Of a DNA stretch of 64,000 bases, positions 59,229-64,000 are shown piece after piece. Under the pieces are notes generated by a model that was not told the DNA's origin, made no database searches, and saw nothing but the letters and a program-made list of their open reading frames with translations. The position numbers and the translations under genes were made by a program. The stretch is from an uncultured Acetatifactor sp. (GTDB lineage Bacteria > Bacillota > Clostridia > Lachnospirales > Lachnospiraceae), in the NCBI GenBank assembly GCA_910584235.1, contig CAJTZD010000003.1:1-64000 (forward strand), in the 5' to 3' direction. How positions within the stretch are numbered: the first letter of the stretch is position 1; each line of letters starts with the position of its first letter.

Positions 59229-60599
59229 TCAATTGCCAAGCATTGCATTGTTCTCAATTGCTGTTTCTATCGCTTTCTGTGCATCATTCAGCGCTTCCTC
59301 AGGAGTCTTCTGCTCCAGCTGAGCCGCCTCCAATTCCGGATAGAGCAGTCCCCACCAGTTCGGTGCTGTAGGCTCGAATTTGGTTGCTTTGGATTGTCTC
59401 AAAGACTCTAAAATCACCTGCCAAACAGGATCTTCATTGAATTCGGTACAGCTGTCCATAGCCGCCTGATTCATGGAGGGCCACTTATTCTCGCTTGCCC
59501 AGTACTGCTGAGACTCAATACCTGTCATGAACTTCACAAACTCCCACGCAGCGTCAGCCTTTGCCTGATCCCCGTGGTCGTAAATTTCCAGATCGAAAGA
59601 TCCTCCCTGGGTAACATTCTCTCCCTCTGTCAGGCCGGGCAGCAGGGCTACGCCATAGTTGATGTCACTTTCGGACAGTTTCTTATAAAAGTCTACTACG
59701 TTTACTTCCATAGCCACATATCCAGCCAGGAACGGGTCTATACCCGTGGTACTGGACGCCGCCTGCAGAGACTGCACCTGCTTTGCCCCATATTTGTTTG
59801 TCATGTCCACATACCATTGAAGCGCCTCCAGGTTAGCCTGACTATTGATTACAGGTGTGGAATCCTCTTCAAAGAATACACTGCCGCGATTCAGAACATA
59901 GTCCCTGAAAGAGACATTGCCAAGCGTAGGGTGGAATCCCAAAACTTCAATAGAGCCATCCTCTCCTATCTTCGTCAGCTTGTCTGCATATTCTGCCAGT
60001 TCATCCAAAGTCTTGGGCGGCTGCTCCGGATCCAGATCCGCTTCCTTAAACATATCCTTATTGTATACCAGGAAGCGTCCACCGCCGGAGAAAGGAATTC
60101 CATACCAGTGGTCGTTATAAGTACCAATTTCCTCCGTCCAATCATAAAACTGCCCCATGTCAAAATTGTCACGCTCAATATAAGGATTCAAGTCTACAAG
60201 CACGCCGGCCTCCGCTCTGCGCAGACTCTCCGACAAGTCCATGAATGCCACATCCGGACCTGTGCCCGCCGGAATAGCCGTATCCATTTTGGACAGAAAA
60301 TCAAAGAAGCTGATCCCCAAATCCTCTACATAAATCTCGTCCTGTGATTCATTAAAGCGTTTAATCAGTTCATCATGCACAGGCTTAAAGCCATCCCCTT
60401 CCGGGAAGATATGCCAGTAAGTAATGGTAATCTTTTCCCCTTTTTCCTTGCCGGCCTCCTGCGTCTCCCCGCTCTGTTCATTCTGACTTGCAGATTCTCC
60501 GCTCCCGGAGTCAGCGCTGTCCGTGCCACAGCCCGTCAACATGGTCGATGCTGCCAAAGCGCCTGCCAATACCAGCGAAACCAATTTTTTCTTTTTCAT
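59229..60599 (-). CDS. ABC solute-binding lipoprotein (GH38-linked importer)
   Basis: This 456-residue lipoprotein starts MKKKKLVSLVL and has the lipobox MLTGC near residue 24, followed by a Ser/Glu/Gln-rich linker. The binding domain begins ITITYWHIFPEGDGFKPVHDEL, a common CUT1 opening, and contains AIPAGTGPDVAFMDLSESLRRAE and WYGIPFSGGGRFLVYNKDMF. The C-terminal helices (NAQKAIETAIENNAML) are typical. It lies between the two permease genes, an uncommon order. The ligand is unknown; the GH38-like and DUF1861 neighbours suggest a mannose- or N-glycan-derived oligosaccharide. Confidence 0.92.
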   Translation of the reverse strand: MKKKKLVSLVLAGALAASTMLTGCGTDSADSGSGESASQNEQSGETQEAGKEKGEKITITYWHIFPEGDGFKPVHDELIKRFNESQDEIYVEDLGISFFDFLSKMDTAIPAGTGPDVAFMDLSESLRRAEAGVLVDLNPYIERDNFDMGQFYDWTEEIGTYNDHWYGIPFSGGGRFLVYNKDMFKEADLDPEQPPKTLDELAEYADKLTKIGEDGSIEVLGFHPTLGNVSFRDYVLNRGSVFFEEDSTPVINSQANLEALQWYVDMTNKYGAKQVQSLQAASSTTGIDPFLAGYVAMEVNVVDFYKKLSESDINYGVALLPGLTEGENVTQGGSFDLEIYDHGDQAKADAAWEFVKFMTGIESQQYWASENKWPSMNQAAMDSCTEFNEDPVWQVILESLRQSKATKFEPTAPNWWGLLYPELEAAQLEQKTPEEALNDAQKAIETAIENNAMLGN

Positions 60600-60658
60600 A
60601 CTTTCTCTCCTTTTCTTTTGCCTTTCTTTGCTCTATCATGATCCGACTTGTGCCGGTA

Positions 60659-61570
60659 TCAACCTTTGATACCTGTAAGGGTGATTCCCTTTACGAAATA
60701 ATTCTGGAAACAGAAGAACAATGCCAGTGTAGGCAGAGCCACCACCACGGAAGCTGCCATAAGCAGATTCCATTGTACCCCAGAATATCCCTGGAAAGCC
60801 CGCAGTCCCAATGCTATCGTGTACTTCTTCGGCTCTGTCAGATAGATCAGAGGACCAAAGAAGTCGTTCCAGGAACCCATAAATGAGAATATCGCAATGG
60901 TTGCCAGAGCCGGTTTGCATAGGGGCAGTACAATATGTCCGAATATTCCCAGTTCCGAACAGCCGTCCACCCGGGCTGCCTCTGATAATTCATTGGGGAG
61001 GGTACTAAAGAACTGTCTCAAAAGGAATATGTTGAAAGCCCCTCCTCCGAAAAAGGACCCTACCACCAGGGGCAGATATGTGTTAAGCCACCCAAGTTTC
61101 TTGTAGAGTACAAACAGTGGTATCTGTGTGACCTGACTGGGCAGCATCATTGTGGCCAACATAATCATGAACCAAATATCACGTCCTTTCCAGCGTAATT
61201 TTGCGAACGCATAGGCAACCAGAGAGGCCGAAAAAACCGTACCGATCATATTCAAAATAGTGATTTTGAGGGTATTGACCGTATACTGAAGAAACGGCAT
61301 TGTAGTCAGCGCTTTCGGATAATTGGAAATCAAAAGACCCTCCGGCAGAAAATTCTGCCTTACTACCTCCGCATTACTCTTTAGCGAGGTCATAATCATC
61401 CACAAAAACGGGATAAAGAACAGTGTACCCAACGCTATCAGCAGAGCATACGTCAGTATTTTTCCGGCTAATGCTTTTCTTCCTTTCCTCCTGCGGGCCG
61501 CCATAGCCTGATTTATTTCATTCGCCATGTTTTCCCGGAGATTCTCTACATCCTTTGTTTCTTTCATCAT
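60659..61570 (-). CDS. CUT1 ABC permease, MalG-like (GH38-linked importer)
   Basis: This 303-residue permease has a long charged N-terminal tail (ETKDVENLRENMANEINQ) and six helices. The EAA loop is near residues 195-215 (PNELSEAARVDGCSELGIF). It ends GITLTGIKG, typical of MalG-like subunits. ATG 61570, followed directly by a second ATG, has GGAGGAG five bases upstream; an in-frame start at 61609 is poorly supported. It is the first gene of the operon, behind a TTGACA/TATTAT promoter. Confidence 0.9.
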   Translation of the reverse strand: MMKETKDVENLRENMANEINQAMAARRRKGRKALAGKILTYALLIALGTLFFIPFLWMIMTSLKSNAEVVRQNFLPEGLLISNYPKALTTMPFLQYTVNTLKITILNMIGTVFSASLVAYAFAKLRWKGRDIWFMIMLATMMLPSQVTQIPLFVLYKKLGWLNTYLPLVVGSFFGGGAFNIFLLRQFFSTLPNELSEAARVDGCSELGIFGHIVLPLCKPALATIAIFSFMGSWNDFFGPLIYLTEPKKYTIALGLRAFQGYSGVQWNLLMAASVVVALPTLALFFCFQNYFVKGITLTGIKG

Positions 61571-61676
61571 AGGCTCCTCCATTCTATTCTCTATTATGTT
61601 TCTGCACACTAATTCTATTCTTTTATAAATCTTATGTTGTTTAAATATGTTTTTGAAATATCTTAAACTATACTTT

Positions 61677-61706
61677 ATAATAAATCACTTTAATACATTT
61701 TGTCAA
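61677..61706 (-). promoter_or_regulatory. Promoter of the GH38-linked importer operon
   Basis: On the minus strand a consensus TTGACA (61701-61706) and TATTAT (61677-61682) are separated by 18 bases. The whole gap 61571-61917 is strongly A+T-rich and holds the two divergent promoters; no other gene is seen in it. Confidence 0.65.
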
Positions 61707-61818
61707 TATAGATTTTATAAAAAATATAAATAATGCCAAAATATATTCTGCCGTCATCCCGATAACTGTTCAAAATAGGAAAATAAATGAAAAGGTTTAC
61801 TACTCCGTTGAAAAACTA

Positions 61819-61846
61819 TTGATTTTTTCAGTATTTTATGTATACT
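61819..61846 (+). promoter_or_regulatory. Promoter of the GntR/LacI-type regulator
   Basis: TTGATT (61819-61824) and TATACT (61841-61846) lie 16 bases apart, about 70 bases before the regulator start. Confidence 0.5.
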
Positions 61847-61917
61847 TTATTATATGGTTTAATATATTATTAATAGACATCACAGATATATCTTGTTGAA
61901 GCACATAGGAGAATATC

Positions 61918-62988
61918 ATGAAAAGCAATCTAAAATACGAAAAGATCAAACAAGACTTTTATCAGCAAATCCAAAACAGGGAACTTCTGCCCAACGAAAA
62001 GCTGGCCAGCGAAGCTGAATACGCAGAGCATTATAATGTCAGTACCATTACCATTCGCAAAGCCTTGTCAGATTTGGCCAGCGAGGGCTATATCCGCCGG
62101 ATCAAAGGAAAAGGCAGCTTCGTAGAGAGCCCATCCAAATTTTCCGGCTCCAGCCGCCTGATCGCCTTAGTCATTGCTTCTGAATATTATCAGGACGCCT
62201 CCGTTCTGCGTATCATAAAAGGCGCCCACAAAATGCTGGCCGATCATAATTATGCGCTAATCATAGAATGGAATGAAGACGGAACGGCAGAGGAACTGGC
62301 AATTATACAGAAAATGATCGCCCAGAAAGTCGCAGGCTTCCTGATCTATCCTTTCGATCCAGTTCCCAGCCGTTCTAATTACCAGTATATTGAACAGCAC
62401 AGACTTCCCTATGTGTTGATTGACAGATATGACCCTGACCACAAAACATATTTTGCCGGCTGTGACAATTATAACGGCGCCATTTTAGCCACCAAAGAGC
62501 TAATCCGCTTAAAGCATACTAAAATACGTTTCGCAAGTTTCCACTTTTTTCTAAGTTCTGAACAGGAACGCTATGACGGATACTGTAATGCCATGCGTCA
62601 GGCAGGTCTCAGCGCACCAGCCGAGGGACTGCTGACCGATATTGATTATGACACTCTGGCAAAGGACATACTTGCACGTAAAATCACTGCTATCGTCTGT
62701 TGCAACGACAAGCTCGCCCTAAAAGCCATCAGCCGGCTCACAGAACGCGGCATCCGCATTCCTCAGGATCTCTCCGTTTTTGGCTTTGATGATTGGACAG
62801 GCGCAATGCAATACCCCACAGGCCTCTCCACACTGCGCCAGGATTTCGAAGAAGAGGGCGGCAATGCTTCCATCCTTCTCATCAACGCAATTCAAGGCAG
62901 ACTCTTAAGCAATGATGCAAAGATCTTGTCCGGTGCAAAGCTGGTGGTTCGAGGGTCGGTCTGCGAAAATCCCTATGCCGGCTCTTAA
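61918..62988 (+). CDS. GntR-type winged helix regulator with LacI-like sensor domain (AraR-like)
   Basis: This 356-residue regulator joins an N-terminal GntR winged helix (residues 1-70, NEKLASEAEYAEHYNVSTITIRKAL and GYIRRIKGKGSFV) to a periplasmic-binding-like sensor of the LacI type (residues 80-350). The sensor contains GAILATKELIRLKHTKIRF, AIVCCNDKLALKAI and DLSVFGFDDW, as in AraR-like regulators. The start has AGGAG eight bases upstream. It is transcribed away from the GH38-linked importer, which it probably controls in response to an imported sugar. The base composition is more A+T-rich than the neighbouring minus-strand genes. Confidence 0.92.
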   Translation: MKSNLKYEKIKQDFYQQIQNRELLPNEKLASEAEYAEHYNVSTITIRKALSDLASEGYIRRIKGKGSFVESPSKFSGSSRLIALVIASEYYQDASVLRIIKGAHKMLADHNYALIIEWNEDGTAEELAIIQKMIAQKVAGFLIYPFDPVPSRSNYQYIEQHRLPYVLIDRYDPDHKTYFAGCDNYNGAILATKELIRLKHTKIRFASFHFFLSSEQERYDGYCNAMRQAGLSAPAEGLLTDIDYDTLAKDILARKITAIVCCNDKLALKAISRLTERGIRIPQDLSVFGFDDWTGAMQYPTGLSTLRQDFEEEGGNASILLINAIQGRLLSNDAKILSGAKLVVRGSVCENPYAGS

Positions 62989-63047
62989 CATTTAACTTAT
63001 TCCGCTTCAAGCAGGACTGTCCCGCAAAGCAAAATCTTTCCATAACA

Positions 63048-63091
63048 GAGAAAGCCAAAAAGTTCCTCAACAGGCACTTTCCGGCTTTCTC
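63048..63091. repeat. Hairpin between the convergent regulator and DUF1861 genes
   Basis: GAGAAAGCC (63048-63056) pairs with GGCTTTCTC (63083-63091), and an inner AAAGT/ACTTT pair extends it. It lies 60 bases after the plus-strand regulator stop and 31 bases after the minus-strand DUF1861 stop, so it may end both transcripts, although neither side has a long T run. Confidence 0.55.
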
Positions 63092-63121
63092 GGTCAATCA
63101 CCAAAAGGGAAGAGTCTCTGC

Positions 63122-64000
63122 CTAACAGCAAACCGCGCCTAAACCGTCTTTCACAATTTTTCCCTGTCCGGCAAAAGGATATGGAATAACGAGGCGCCCC
63201 TCCCCGCAGTCACCGACTCCGCTGTACAAATCCGCCATTCCGTCCTTGCGCATGACAATTCCCGAAGTAAAGGCACAGTCTGTCAGATTAGGCATTTTTG
63301 CCGGTCCCTGAGGATAGTAGTCTCTGATGCCAATGACCTTAAAATCCTCCACGGTTCTGCTTTCAGGATCCAGCACAAATGAAATATTCATATAGACCGA
63401 TACCAGCTCCCCATTCTTTTCTCCCGGATAGCTTCCGTGTCCGATTACCCCTACTTTTCCGCTCTCCAGCAGGTAAGCCTGGTTACATCCGCCCCATTCT
63501 CCCTCTCCGAACAAGCCGTAAATGTACGGTGCTTTCTCCACCACGTCCGCACTCAGTTGGTCCAGAGAGTCAATGATCGTAAATCCAAGCATGGACTCTG
63601 AGCCATACCTAAGCATAATCTCATCATTTCTGGGCCTGGAAAATACTCCTATCTTCCCATTCCGAAGCTCCACCAGGCGAATGTCTTTCATATAGTCAGG
63701 GCCTGTGGTAAAATAGTATAGATCACGGATGTCCTTTCCCCGGTAAAAATATCCATAGTAAGTATCCAGCTTTCCCATCTTCATCCTTACATGGGTTCCT
63801 CCAAGCACATACTCTTCACCGATTTTGACAATATACGGATCCTCAAGCTGATAAACCATAGAATCCACCGCTCTCCATGTATCAGGCCCGCACTCCTCGA
63901 ACAGCCTCACCACAGAGCGCATCCAATCCTGTCTCCTCTCCACTCGTCCGAACAGATATCGTTTCCCTTGAAATTCAAAGGGAATGGTGCAATTATATAC
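63122..64000 (-). CDS. DUF1861 protein, GH130-like beta-propeller (partial, cut by right edge)
   Basis: The open frame runs through the right edge: codons from 64000 to 63944 encode VYNCTIPFEFQGKRYLFGR, which is the conserved early part of DUF1861 proteins. About 292 residues are visible and perhaps 10-20 are missing. The repeated pattern of strand blocks (DPYIVKIGEEYVLGGTHV, DIRLVELRNGKIGVFSRPR, NQAYLLESGKVGVIGHGS, LTDCAFTSGIVMRKDGMADLYSGVGDCGEGR) resembles the five-bladed propeller of GH130 mannoside phosphorylases and related families. The internal GTG at 63943 should not be taken as the start. The closeness to a GH38-like enzyme suggests a mannoside, but the activity of DUF1861 is not known to me. 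Confidence 0.8.
   Translation of the reverse strand, partial: VYNCTIPFEFQGKRYLFGRVERRQDWMRSVVRLFEECGPDTWRAVDSMVYQLEDPYIVKIGEEYVLGGTHVRMKMGKLDTYYGYFYRGKDIRDLYYFTTGPDYMKDIRLVELRNGKIGVFSRPRNDEIMLRYGSESMLGFTIIDSLDQLSADVVEKAPYIYGLFGEGEWGGCNQAYLLESGKVGVIGHGSYPGEKNGELVSVYMNISFVLDPESRTVEDFKVIGIRDYYPQGPAKMPNLTDCAFTSGIVMRKDGMADLYSGVGDCGEGRLVIPYPFAGQGKIVKDGLGAVCC

Noticed and set aside
62941..62960. A GGTTCGA-like stretch resembling a tRNA T-loop.
   Set aside because: It lies inside the regulator gene and no acceptor or anticodon stem can be drawn around it.

Overview
This window looks like a chromosome segment of a carbohydrate-specialised Clostridia bacterium, most likely a Lachnospiraceae with a large genome (Eisenbergiella-, Hungatella- or Lachnoclostridium-like; genus is a guess). 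The reasons are the strong AGGAGG ribosome sites, the many CUT1-type sugar ABC importers, LacI/GntR regulators beside glycosidases, a cytosolic glycogen/maltodextrin set and the moderately G+C-rich coding DNA. Nearly all genes are on the minus strand; only two regulators (23428-24528 and 61918-62988) are on the plus strand. No tRNA, rRNA, CRISPR array, insertion sequence or prophage was recognised.

Layout. (1) 1-2435: an LplABC/YtcP-type sugar importer whose binding-protein gene starts at GTG 421 and runs off the left edge. (2) 2618-4912: an Rpn-type nuclease and a membrane-anchored XRE regulator. (3) 5305-9641: two half-ABC exporters that look like a heterodimer with one degenerate ATP site, separated by a short QueG-like iron-sulfur protein; then truA, a Gfo/Idh/MocA oxidoreductase and a HAD phosphatase. 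(4) 13167-24528: a starch/maltodextrin region with GH133, GH77 (MalQ), GH13 pullulanase, a MalEFG-type importer and a divergent LacI regulator. (5) 24880-48509: a very long co-directional gene set, best explained as a beta-1,2-glucan (sophoro-oligosaccharide) utilisation locus: GH94 phosphorylase, a lipoprotein GH144 and a cytosolic GH144, two binding proteins (one a 974-residue fusion), four permeases, a secreted DUF5696 protein, an NHL/YIP1 membrane protein, GH35, LacI and GH88. (6) 48856-55448: a WYL-helicase-DUF2726 fusion and phospholipid genes (psd, pssA, flippase-like, PAP2). (7) 55724-64000: a GH38-like protein, a CUT1 importer, a divergent GntR/LacI-type regulator and a DUF1861 (GH130-like propeller) gene cut by the right edge.

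How the parts work together. In region 5 the proposed flow is cleavage of glucan outside the cell by the lipoprotein GH144, capture by one or both binding proteins, import through two permease pairs, further cutting by cytosolic GH144, and phosphorolysis by the GH94 enzyme to glucose 1-phosphate. A TTGACA/TATAAT-like promoter with a perfect GAAACGTTTC palindrome just after the -10 lies in front of the GH94 gene and is the likely operator of the LacI protein encoded within the locus. None of the five importers here has its own ATPase gene, so all probably share an MsmX-like ATPase encoded elsewhere. The least understood part is the DUF5696 + NHL/YIP1 + fused binding-protein module embedded between the two permease pairs; it is the best candidate for an undescribed glycan-handling system.
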